In this document: one piece after another, positions 11,848 through 21,999 of the stretch
Numbering within the stretch: position 1 is the first letter of the stretch
Layout: every line of letters begins with the position of its first letter
Assembly (NCBI RefSeq): GCF_003573695.1
Contig: NC_039361.1
Span: forward strand, 36,978,859 to 37,042,858
Length of the DNA stretch: 64,000 nucleotides
Direction: 5' to 3'
DNA from: Papaver somniferum
Lineage: Eukaryota; Streptophyta; Magnoliopsida; Ranunculales; Papaveraceae
Notes under the pieces: generated by a model
What the model was told of the DNA's origin: nothing
Database searches by the model: none
What the model saw: the letters and a program-made list of their open reading frames with translations, nothing else
Translations under genes and position numbers: made by a program

Positions 11848-14257
11848 TGTTAGAGCACTGCTCGGTGGAACCTACCAAGCATTGGTATGTCAAGTTTGGT
11901 TGTCATATTTTAGTGAATCAAAACTCAATTAAAGAGTCGCTTGATTATATACTAGAGTCACCTACGTATAAGTTAGCTTGAAAGTATTAGGATTTGAGAC
12001 TTACAAGTATTACTGAAGACTTGAAGACGTGAAGAAGTATGGAGCTACAACGACAACAATCATCCTTCATCTTGAGGTTAGTAATATTTGACTTGAACTA
12101 TTTCATTCCCTAACGTATCTTTCAAGTCGTTCATATTGAAAACGACACTGTGAAGCTGTGTATGAACTATAGATAGACATAGTATTAAGGAATACAATAC
12201 GAGGTTTATTTCTTAACCATTAAACTTTGTATATAAGACATCGACATAATCGTTTAAATTCTATTGTGATTATGTATGGGTGTGAGTGAATATTTCATCC
12301 TAGGAAACAATGTTTACATTCGTTTAAAGGAAGTAAGTTCACAAACTTGTTTGTGGATCGAAAGGGAAATCGTTAGGCTTATTGGTAATGCTATTCATGT
12401 TGCAAATCTATTGTGAACTAACAATATGCGTGATGTATATAACCCATCATAAACTTGTTTATATGGTTGGTAAAACTATTCACGAATACCTGTCTTAAGT
12501 TATTGGTATAACTTTTATTAGTAAAACCGATCTTAAGAAATCACTCAAGATGGTATGATCGATGCCTTGCAAAATAGTAACTTTTATTAGTGAAAGGGGA
12601 ACCGATCCTAGTAAGAGGTGCAAAAAATTTTCAAGAGGGGAATCGATACCTGTAAAAGGTACCACAGATTATTAGTGAGAGGGAAACCGATCCTATGAAC
12701 ATGTGCAACAAGTTCTTAGTAGTGAGGGGAACCGATCCTATGCACATGTGCACCATATTAAATACATATCTTTAGAAAATATTAATTAGTAATGTGCATT
12801 TACTAATTAAAGATTTTTCTAAGTGAATTTTGGTCAATATTTGGACAAAGCATTTTCAGGAATTATGAAAACCGAATCTTGTGTTTATTGCATATCATGA
12901 GAATATTTTCGGTTCTGGAAATTCCTTGGTGTCCAAACTTCCTTGTCTATAAATATCAAAGTTTGCATCTCTAGCAAACTAATCCTCAGAGCCAGCAAAA
13001 CTACCTCAGTTGTGTTGTTACTGGTGGAGACGCCTATTGGAGTGGAGAGTACCCTAATTAGGAGAAATCGCTTACGGCCGCTCGGTTTAAAGACTTCTTT
13101 GGGATTGAGAAGCTCTATTAGTACCATTGGTGGGAAACTAGATAATTGTGGTTTATTATTAGTTTTCGATTGATTTGATTGACTAACGGTGGTTGAACTT
13201 TGATTCAACCTAGTTTGTTTATGCTTGAGAATCTTCTCTCCTGATATAAGATTCACTCAAACTATATCGAAGTTTCGTCGGGGATCTTTGGAATGTTTTT
13301 AGATCTAAAGATAATCTTGTGATAATCCGACGTTAATAGACTCCGTTCTGTGTGGATTGATCATAAGAGATTCAAGTTGATTGTGTGCAGGTGTTTATTG
13401 AAGATCAAAGAAGATTTGAAGACAAGAAGACTTTTTGGGTTCATAATCTTTGGTGTGCACAATACTTGTTTCGGTTGGAAAGGGATCCAACTATAATTAG
13501 ATTTATCCTTGTGATAATCTTTGATTTGATAGTTGTTTAGATCTGCATCAACACCATTTTTTGTGATTAAGACTGTTGATTGCTTGTGTCTTATAATCAC
13601 TGTGGTGATTGATAAGAAGGAGATCTAAGGACCCGACAAAGGTATTTATGTGATAAACGAGAGAGCCTTTATCAGACTCATATCACTTGGTTGAAAAGAG
13701 TTTTTACCGAACAGATTTGTTGTTCCTTTACTGTTTGTAATACGAACCAAAGGAATTGTTCCAAGTGCGTGACTTATTAGAAGTTGGAGGCGCAGGGATA
13801 CTGAGGAAACTAGGTTAACTATAGGTTAGTTTCTTGGTCTCAACTATACGAAGTTGGTTTAGATTTTGTATAACGGCTTAATTCTGAGAGTATTCAAAAT
13901 CTTTCTGTGTGTTTTTCTGCATTTGCGGTTTCCTCGTTAACAAAATCTTGTTGTGTGTTTTACTTTTCTATTTCCGTAATTATAATTGTTATTATAATTG
14001 GAAGTAAAATACACAAACGTTACTTCCCAGTTACTTGATAGATAATCCTATAGTGTTTGGTTAAGTCCGAACCTATTATCAAGTAAACACACTTCGTTGA
14101 TTGTATTGTGTCGATCTCGTATCCATAGACGATCCCTCGAAGTGTGATACCGATTTGTTGTATTGTCTCGACTCAGTCCATAGACAATCACTTTCGGAAG
14201 AAGGGACTTATAGAAGAGTTTTAGATTGAGGTATATTTGGGTACCCTCGTCTTTTCA
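11848..14257 (+). mobile_element. Solo LTR of Sirevirus-like copia family, CAACT target duplication
   Basis: A 2410-bp LTR from TGTTAGAGCACTGCTCGG to CTCGTCTTTTCA, bounded by CAACT at 11843-11847 and 14258-14262. It is collinear with the LTR copies at 25276-28060 (minus) and 32164-45674 (plus, interrupted). Relative to those it lacks roughly 370 bp just after 12755. A TATA box (CTATAAATAT) lies at about 12948-12957. The solo form indicates that LTR-LTR recombination removed the interior. Confidence 0.9.
12590..12755. repeat. Tandem array of ~47-bp GGGGAACCGATCCT units in the Sirevirus-like LTR
   Basis: Four imperfect units each contain G(A/G)GGGGAA(C/T)CGAT(C/A)CCT followed by a GTGCA(A/C) phrase; the last two contain CATGTGCA, a near-palindrome. 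The same array is in the other LTR copies (27100-27330 on the minus strand; 32915-33060 on the plus). It lies upstream of the TATA box, so it may be a U3 enhancer array. Confidence 0.8.
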
Positions 14258-14262
14258 CAACT

Positions 14263-15412
14263 GACTTGCTTATGTAAGGTCGAACAATCCTTTATGTAAT
14301 TTTAGAAATTTGGTACAAAACCGAAAATCCGGATTAATTTTGTAGGTCTCCTGAGGAGTCCTTAAAAACACAAAAATCCACGCTTTTGCAGCATAAATTC
14401 TATTTTCTTTTCTTTCTTAAATATGCAGTTAGAATTATGCTAGCATAAACTCGTCTTTGATATAGACTATAATTATTATTTTGATGCTTACTTTTTATGA
14501 TACTCATATATTTGAGTTAGCACCCATAAATAGTCAAAAGTTGTACTCTTTGTCCCTTCGTTTCAGGTTTTGTTCCATGTGATTTTCATGACAAGGTTTT
14601 AACGAGGCAATATCTTGTTGACATTTATTTTCTTTCAAAAATGTTGATTGTTGTGCTCTTTTTTCTTCGTCCAAATTTTTTCCCATTGGGTTTTACTGGC
14701 AAGGTTTTAGTAAGGCAATTTAATTCAACATGGTGGTCATCCAAGGGGGAGTTGTATGTATTTTGGTTAATTCAGTGGATTCCCACCATTAACTAGGTCA
14801 TTTTGTTAGACCAAATCAACATAACCATCTTCTAGAAATTTGGATGTCCTTATGAACCCCATACGTGTGTTGATAAATACAGTTTTTTTTTCATTCACAC
14901 GTATCTATATCTTGACACTTTGTTGAAGAAACTACATCAACTATTTCTGCAAATCATCTCCGAGAATCTAGAAACCCAAGACACAAGTCGTCAATGTTTT
15001 TGAGCAAGCATGAAGACTCGAGAGAACTACTATTAGAAGACTAGTGCAAAAGAACACTTCATGAAGTAGCAATTTTCTTCACGAAAGAACAAGAATCTTC
15101 TGCATTCAAGAACTCCGTTCGTCAAATTGGGAAGTCATGACTCAAGATTTGCAAGCCAAGATATAACTGAAGTACTCATCAGGGGGAACGCCATCATCAA
15201 AGGTGCATTTACTGGAATTATCACGTTGTACTCTTTTTCCTTCGTCAAGGTGTTGTCCCACTGGGTTTTTCCTTGTCAAGATTTTAACGAGTAAACATAT
15301 GCGTATCCAACATTGTCCAAGTCTTTACATGCTTATGCAATTTCAAGTTTTTCTCTTTTGAGTTTTCCTGATATGTTTGTACTGACTTAGCTACAGTGGT
15401 CATCAGGTGGAG
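14263..15412. other. Interior of LARD-like element, right part
   Basis: Non-coding. It carries three degenerate copies (about 14540-14610, 14650-14720, 15222-15295) of a phrase of the form GTTGTACTCTTT.TCCTTCGT followed by TT.TCCCA.TGGGTTTT and AAGGTTTTAACGAG. I recognise such phrases from the stretch between RNase H and the 3' LTR of plant copia elements. AAGGGGGAG at about 14741-14749 resembles an internal polypurine tract. Confidence 0.6.
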
Positions 15413-15603
15413 TGTTATAAACCAAGTTTGTTTACTAAGATGCCCTTCGTGTCTAAGTTTAGGGTTTACATATCTTGGACACCAAGTCTTGTATCTATAT
15501 AAATAGAGGCTTAAACATTGTATTTTACACGCACATTAATAAAATTTCTCTCTCTTCTTCCTCTCTACTTTGTATCTCCTTCTCTTTTATCTATTTCACA
15601 ACA
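15413..15603 (+). repeat. 3' LTR of LARD-like element
   Basis: 191 bp, TG...CA. Contains CTATATAAATAGAGGC (TATA box, near 15495) and AATAAAATTTCTC. Followed by the target duplication AATAA at 15604-15608. Confidence 0.85.
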
Positions 15604-15608
15604 AATAA

Positions 15609-16255
15609 TAACTAATCAAATTATATATTTAAGAAGTTTAAGAATTTGTAGCTAAAATTATGAAACTAGAGAAACAAAATAATAAAAGATGAGGATCTGG
15701 GAATCCGTTGTAGGTCCAAATTTACTCATCTAGAGTGGAAAACCTAACTAATCATACATGGAAGATGTTACAATTACGAATCATCGACAAGAAACATCAA
15801 AAATGAATTGTTTTTTCTCACATCACTTAAAAGTAGAATTCTTAAGCACTAGATATACATGACATAAATAGGCAAATGAGATTCATAATTCAATTATTGT
15901 TAAGGTTCAATGAGTTCTTCTACTGATTTAAATGATGAACTACATGGTATAAAACACGAAAAATCATTAATAAAGTATTCATAAAGAGCCATTAACATCA
16001 AGCTCAAATTATGAAGACCTGCGTTCAAGAACAAAAATAAATTATCCTACTAGTTCACCCTTTCACCTTAACATGGATTAGCTATATCACCTTAACATGC
16101 CATAAACTATATTAAAAGAAATATCTAGCTAATAAAACATGACTTGGAAAATAAAAATTTAAAACCCTGTTCCACGCGTCTGTTCTGTAGACGGCCTTCC
16201 CTTTCTCTAGCCTTTATTGATCAATTTATAGGTACTGCGAGAATCTCATTAAGAA
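15609..16255. other. Unassigned AT-rich intergenic sequence
   Basis: No ORF, repeat or terminal structure recognised. It is the right flank of the LARD-like insertion. Confidence 0.5.
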
Positions 16256-16672
16256 TAACCCCTATGGGCTAGATTGAACTGCTAGATTGGCCAAAAAGTG
16301 TTGCGAATCATGAAAAAGTGTGGGAAAAAAAGTTAAGACTAGCAGTTGATAGTTCTCTCTCCTAGCAAGTGCTCGAAGTTCAACTATCAGCGAGATTGAA
16401 ACGCTGAATGGTTCAGCGCTCAAAAAGTGTTTTTAACGCTGAACATTCAGCGCTGGTGATAAATTTATGATCTAATGGCTGAGATTTAAAACGCTAAACC
16501 AAACAGCGTCGACGCTGAACCAAACAACGTTCTATAGTGGTCCCAGCTGACGTGGATGGCCAATCTAACTGCTAGATATCTAACTGCTAGATATCTAGAC
16601 CATAGGACTTAGGAGGTTTCCCATGCTGACGTGCATGGCCAATCTAGCATCTAGATATCTAGCCCATAGAAC
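16256..16672. mobile_element. MITE candidate with ~32-bp inverted ends
   Basis: The left end has CTATGGGCTAGAT...GCTAGATTGGCC (about 16260-16295). The right end (about 16633-16670), reverse-complemented, gives CTATGGGCTAGATATC...GCTAGATTGGCC. The right end is present twice: a variant copy at about 16545-16612 shares GCTGACGTG.ATGGCCAATCTA with the terminal copy. The interior is rich in GCGCTGA/TCAGCGC-type short palindromes and has no ORF. No convincing target duplication is visible, so superfamily is unassigned. Confidence 0.55.
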
Positions 16673-17225
16673 TAAGCCTAAGACCTATCCAATTTCCAAA
16701 GGCCCAGTCCAGATTAACAAAATCAACTCAATTCCGGCCACATCACCTCTCGAGACTTACAACAACACCTATGTCATCTTCTGTTCATCTATCCACCACC
16801 AATCACACATATGTCATCTTCTGTTCATCTAGCCACCACCAATCACCCGAAAAATTCAAAATCCAACTCTTCCTCCACAACAACCAACACCATTTAAGTT
16901 GAACCCCATTGCATATACCAAGGAATAATCACCACTGCTCGCAAGTATTTCAAGCATTATCAGACTTGACAACTTGAATGTAACATATCCTTCAACGGGG
17001 ACGGTCCAAGCAAGGGATAAGTAAGGCTATAGACCGTCTCTGTTTTTCGATTAAAATGTTTTTGTTGTTCAAATTTTTGTGGATTTTGGGTTCGGCCCTC
17101 CATTAACCAATGAAAATTCTAGTCTTTATACAAATTACCCACACTATTAAGAGTACTAGACATAAAATAAAAATTCTTTCTTCCTCTCAACATATTTATT
17201 TCCCAATTTTCTTCCAAAATTATAA
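16673..17225. other. Unassigned intergenic sequence
   Basis: No supported gene. CATATGTCATCTTCTGTTCAT-type phrases are repeated within 16765-16830. A possible host promoter or UTR remnant cannot be excluded. Confidence 0.4.
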
Positions 17226-18959
17226 ATTTATCACGTGGGAATGTTATAAACACCCCTACTATCCATGGGTCTATCACAACTATCCTTATGAGTCTTTACA
17301 AATACCCCTAATGGAATAATTGGAATTATGAATAGAAAAATAATTCACATAATCCCATTTTTAACCTTTACTTCTTATACTTCATCTTCTTATTTATTCT
17401 CACTCGAGAAAAACCAATGAAACCGTCTCCATCTCCATCTCCGTCACCACTACAGCCACCACCACCATCTTAATCGTCGCCGTCGTCGCAACAGCACCTC
17501 CACTACATCACCATCTCTACTTCCGCAAAAATTCCAGAATCATCTTTACTCGAATATCTCCATAATCAGATCTCACAAAGTAAGGTTTTTAGATTCAGAG
17601 AATTAAAGTTCCAGATTTTGGTTTCAGGTAAATTTTGAATTCAAAGATTTGTGTGTTTGAACCATTGAAACTTAGTTATGATTTAGTTATTCTTACTCTT
17701 CTGATTTCAAACAGATTCAAAGATTAATTTGTTTTTGGTTTTCAATTTGATAATTTCGAATCTAGATTCAGATTTCGTGTGGATTTGAATTGAAGATTCG
17801 ATTCAGTGACATTTATTATTGAATTCATAGGGTCAATAACATTGGTGGGTTAATGTTTTGTTCGTGTATTGGTGTTGTATGGTGGTGTTGGTGTTGTTGC
17901 AGCGTTGGTGGTGGAAGTTTCAACAATAGTGTTTTGGTGAATGTTAAACAGAGAAGATGAAATTGAAGAACTGAATCAAGGGTTTATAGGTTGAAGTTTG
18001 TTTGGTGGTTGAAATGGTTTATGTAGTGGTTGTATGTGAGATTGCAGGTGGTATGAAGAGATGCTTGTGTTTTGTAGGTGGTTGTTGGTGGTGTTATAAT
18101 TGGAGTCTGGTGGCAGCGGATGTGGCGGTGGTTAGTGAAGATGCATGTGATGTTGATGTTAATGCGTTGTCTTGAATCTGCTTTTGATTACATACAGAGT
18201 TAAAGGGAGTGATCGATTCCAGAGATGAGAAGGAGATTTGGGACTGATGATTCAGAGAGATATGGTGGACTTTGTGGGTTGTGTTGATTGCAAAACTAGA
18301 GATTTTCAAGTTTGAATTGCAGGTATAACTCAGCAAGAACAAGGAATGAGTGTATGCCTCGGTTTGGTGGTTATAGTAATGAACTGAATATGAGGTTTGC
18401 AGAAATGATGATGGTACTGTGAGACAGGAAGCTGCAATGAAATGAAACTGGTTTCGGTGATGGGTTAATTATGTTGTTGTTGATATTCATTGAAGTGGGA
18501 ATCTAAGATAGTTCTGAAGCTAAGGAGAAATGAAGAAATAATGGATGCTGTGTTGGCTCGATAATGGTTATATGAATGCCTAAGTTTCAAATACAAATTG
18601 CAGGTGTTAGCAGGTTGATGGTTATTAGCTACCGAATGCAATGAGATGTATGCAAGGAAATGATATTGCAGGTTCAATGAAAAGATGCAGTTTGTGTGTG
18701 GTGCTGCAGTCGTCCTGAAGCTGAAATGGAGTAGATGAATGGTAGGGAAATGAAATGGGACATGTTGGTTTGATGCTGAGAGGCTGAAGCTGTTGGTAGA
18801 TGCAGGGATGTTCAGAAGAGATGTTGTTAATCGAAGTGAAGGGATTGTGGTTGTCTTTTTTCTTTTTGCTTGTGTGCGTGCAACTTGGTATATGTCTGTT
18901 GGTGTTGTTGGAATTGGTGGTTAGTTGTTTGACTGATCACAACTGTTCCGTCGGAAAGG

Positions 18960-19170
18960 TAAAGTAATTGCAACCCTGGACAACCTCATCAAGTTGCTTC
19001 CAACTTTGGAAACAACTTGACCAAGTTGCTTCCACTATTGGAGACAACTTGAGCTAGTTGCTTCCTTTTTTTGGAGACAACTTGAGAAAGTTGCTTTCAC
19101 TTTTGGAGGCAACTTCAGCTAGTTGATTCCATATTGGAGGCAACTTGAGCTAGTTGATTCCAGTTCCGAG
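18960..19170. repeat. Minisatellite, GGAGACAACTTGA.(C/A)(A/T)AGTTGCTTCC units
   Basis: Roughly 38-bp units alternate GGAGACAACTT and AGTTGCTTCC phrases (AACTT...AAGTT gives weak dyad symmetry). At least five units are here and three to four more at about 19695-19818 within the same MULE-like element. Confidence 0.75.
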
Positions 19171-19694
19171 GAAACTTGGTTATGTTTTTGGGTCCATTCA
19201 TTCATCGGAAATTATCTTATATACCTATATCTTAGAGTAGTTGTGACGAATTTGTGGTGCAATGGTAACACATGGTTGTGTTGAGTTGTTGAAGATGTTT
19301 GTGCTGCTGATGCTCATGCTTTAAAGTCAATAGGGTAGATGAATGCTTAGGAAGTTGAGAAGGAACTCAATATGTATCCAGGCATTGAAAGCAGAACAAG
19401 AAGTTGTTACTGCTTGTGTGTTGCTGATGGTGTTTGAGTAGGGGCATGAAAGTGACTGCAGCTATCGGCTCATGTTGCAAGTGTGCATAGACGGTTGTGG
19501 TCATGAAGCTGTTGCAGGTAGAGTTGCAGTAGCAGAGATGGAGGATGTGGTGTTGTATGGTGGTGGTTTGAATTGTTGGTTGATCACTAATGGTGTGGCG
19601 AACCTGTGGTGCAATGGTAGCATAACTGACGATATGTCAGAAGATGTGTGTTCGACTCACATTAGGTTCACTTATTTGTGTATAATTTATTTTT

Positions 19695-19818
19695 TTTTGG
19701 AGACAACTTGTGCTAGTTGCTTCCATATGTGGAGACAACTTGAGCTAGTTGCCTCCATTATTGAAGACAACTTCAGCAAGTTGCCTCCAGATTTGGAGAC
19801 AACTTTCAGCAAGTTGCC
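19695..19818. repeat. Second block of the AACTT/AAGTTGC minisatellite
   Basis: Same unit as 18960-19170, separated from it by about 520 bp of non-repetitive sequence and immediately preceding the GGT-rich block. Confidence 0.7.
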
Positions 19819-19824
19819 TCTAGA

Positions 19825-20310
19825 TGATGGTGGTGGAAGTGGTGGTTGCTGGTGGTGATTGGTGGTGGTGGATCAAAGTGGTGGTGGTTGGTGGCGGTGG
19901 TGGGTAGTGGTGGTGGTTGTCGGTGGTGTACAGTGGCGCTGGTTGTCGGTGGTGGTAGTTGGCGGTGGTGATTGGCGGCGGTAGTGGAGGAAAATTACGG
20001 TGCTGGTTGGCGGTGGTGGTGGTTGGTGGTGGCGGTGGTGGACAGTAGTGGTGGGCGGCGGCGGCGGCGGTGGTGGTGGTGGTCGTGGTGGTGGTGGGCG
20101 GCGGAGGTGGTGGACAGTGGTGATGGTTGGCGGCGGTAGTTGTGCACAGTGGCGGCGGTTGGCAGTGGTGGTGGTCGTCGGTGGTGGTGTCTGTTGGCGG
20201 TGGTGGTGGTTGGCGGTGGTGGTGGTCGTCGTCGGTGGTGGCGGTTGTGGTGGTCGTTGGTGGTGGTTGGTGGTGGTAGTTGGTGGCGGTGGTGGACAGT
20301 GGTGATGGCG
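19825..20310. repeat. GGT/GGC-rich simple sequence block
   Basis: About 480 bp composed almost only of GGTGGTGG, GGCGGTGG, GGTTGGCGG and GTCGGTGG steps on the plus strand, giving long spurious Pro/Thr/His-rich (minus) and Gly/Val/Trp-rich (plus) reading frames. Many G2-G3 runs close together make G-quadruplex or R-loop formation possible. A poly(T) run of about 18 follows at about 20337-20354. Confidence 0.85.
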
Positions 20311-20509
20311 GACAGTAGAAGTTTTCTTATTTTGTTTTTTTTTTTTTTTTTTTTGAATAGTGATTAATGGTAATGGTTTTGTATATACATTACACAAAAA
20401 AGGGTATTTTAGTAATGTATTATGCTTAGGGGTATTTGTAAAGTTCAAAAGAATATATTTACAACGGATCTCATAATAGGTGTATATAGATAATGTTCCC
20501 ATTTATCAC

Positions 20510-21999
20510 CGTTTGGATATTAACTTCGCTCGTTTTAGTGTTTTTTTGTCTAGCAATCTATAGGCGAACCAGTGTTGCCTACTAGTTTTACAATTCGTAC
20601 CAAAAAATTTGTCGCGGCGTACTGTCGCTTTGCCAACTAATGGGATTTTATCCCTAACCGAGAAAAAAAATCTTGGGTGTCTGTCCCTGACCTTCACTGG
20701 GAAAGAAACCCCATCAAACTTCAATTCCATCTTTTGCTATTGCATAACCAAATCCCCAAAATCCATTGCCGTTGAGAGATCCATAATATAAATTCACCAG
20801 TTTGAGAATCAAAGTTATATCTCATATTCGTTCACACCTAAGCTGTCTACAGAAAAAATAATCCATGCCAACTATTTCTGATCGAGACTCATAGCATCCA
20901 GCTATAACCAATTCAATTACCAACTCCGGCTGCACCAGTTCTGCAAATTGGTTATACCCAGTTCAATCCGAGAACCCACCAATATCACTTCAACCAACAC
21001 CGAAACCAACTTCTAAATCCAACTCCATTCACTTCAGCAAATTCCATATTTGACTGAACAACAGTTCATTTTTTTAACTCTGTTGAGAACTTCAATTAGA
21101 CTCATCTGAAACAGTGAGACTAAATTTCCAAATTTGGTGCTGCCAATTGCTTTTCTGCAAGAACCTAGAATTCATAGTAAAAACTAACCAACATGCAATT
21201 CCCATGTGATTTTCCTGGACAGCCAACATTACACCTTGTTCTATCTTCATTGACACCGGAAGATCTCTAGGCAAAATCATTAAACCAGTACTAGTTCTTC
21301 TTATAGCTCTTGTGATTCATGTCTTGTAAATATTCAATCACCATCAATACTGATTTCGAAATCACTTCCCAGTTTCATCTCTTAATCTATCAAAAACAAC
21401 CACCAGAAATCGCTAGCAAATCGGAAACATTTTTAGTTGTGTAACTGCTGAAAATCCCATGGTACACCCAAATGATTTATTCATGCTAACTCTAAGACAT
21501 GATGATGAAATCAAAATCAAAGTTATTATTATTATTAAGAAAGATGAGGATACAAGTATCAAGTACAACCCAAACCCTAACTTATTCTCTCCAATTCACT
21601 CTTAGGACATGACCACCCAATAATAAAATAAAATCTCAACCCCTTTTACAATGTCCGAAGGTCTCCACTTATAGGAAATCAATGAAGTGGAGTACAACCC
21701 ATATTTTACTTCGTTGATAGTCACACAATTCACATGACCCATCTTCTACTTCGCCAATCCTGTTTTCAATAAAGTTATTCCTCTTCTTTCACCGGTAACC
21801 CCGGTGACTTTTTGGTACAGCTTTTCTTGCTTAATAACTTATCTTTGTGTGTTAATCCCTTACTTCATCTTGAGATTCATTCTTCGTAAAATGTGGGAGA
21901 ATCACACTTCTTCTCTAGGTTTTTATTTGTCTCGTTACCATTATTCGTGAATCACCTCTTATTGTGTTACTTCGTAATCCGTACTTCGCAGTTCCATTT
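20510..21999. other. Unassigned sequence between MULE-like element and LTR-B
   Basis: No confirmed gene. Open frames here are under 80 codons and none matches a family I recognise. ATT trinucleotides occur near 21523-21537. Confidence 0.4.

Larger units (their letters stand above)
9213..15603 (+). mobile_element. Non-autonomous LTR retrotransposon (LARD-like, copia-derived), AATAA target duplication
   Basis: Direct terminal repeats of about 190 bp (9213-9401 and 15413-15603) start with TGTTATAAACCAAG, the right one ends in CA, and the element is flanked by AATAA on both sides (9208-9212 and 15604-15608). The 6.0-kb interior has no recognisable gag or pol; after removing the nested solo LTR (11848-14257 plus its duplication) about 3.6 kb remains. 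Three degenerate copies of a phrase I associate with the region downstream of pol in plant copia elements lie at 14540-15300, and a purine stretch (CAGGTGGAG) precedes the right LTR. Both support plus orientation and copia ancestry. LTR-LTR divergence is high (roughly one position in eight by eye), so this is an old insertion. Confidence 0.8.
17235..20500. mobile_element. MULE-like (Mutator superfamily) non-autonomous element with 9-bp target duplication
   Basis: Flanked by ATTTATCAC at 17226-17234 and at 20501-20509. The two ends are degenerate inverted repeats of about 80 bp: left GTGGGAATGTTATA..., right (reverse complement) GGGAACATTATCTA..., both converging on an identical CTTTACAAATACCCCTAA at the inner edge. 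A 9-bp duplication and long terminal inverted repeats are the established signature of Mutator-like elements. No transposase ORF is present. The 3.1-kb cargo looks like host-derived sequence: a CCATCTCCATCTCCG-like start near 17430, intron-like AT-rich stretches, then short repeats and a GGT-rich block. That is the Pack-MULE pattern, but the donor gene is not recognised. Confidence 0.8.

Noticed and set aside
11748..11981. 77-codon plus-strand frame around the solo LTR boundary
   Set aside because: It crosses the insertion junction at 11848, so it mixes two unrelated sequences.
12943..13173. 76-codon frame shared by three Sirevirus-like LTR copies (also 26348-26578 minus and 44303-44596 plus)
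   Set aside because: It has no ATG at its start, which overlaps the LTR TATA box. It is most simply a leader conserved because the LTR copies are young, although its persistence in three copies is noted.
19873..20502. Long Pro/Thr/His-rich (extensin-like) frame on the minus strand
   Set aside because: Direct by-product of the GGT/GGC simple-sequence block; no signal peptide or family motif.
20506..20730. 74-codon basic frame on the minus strand right of the MULE-like element
   Set aside because: No ATG context, homologue or neighbouring exon recognised; too short to support.
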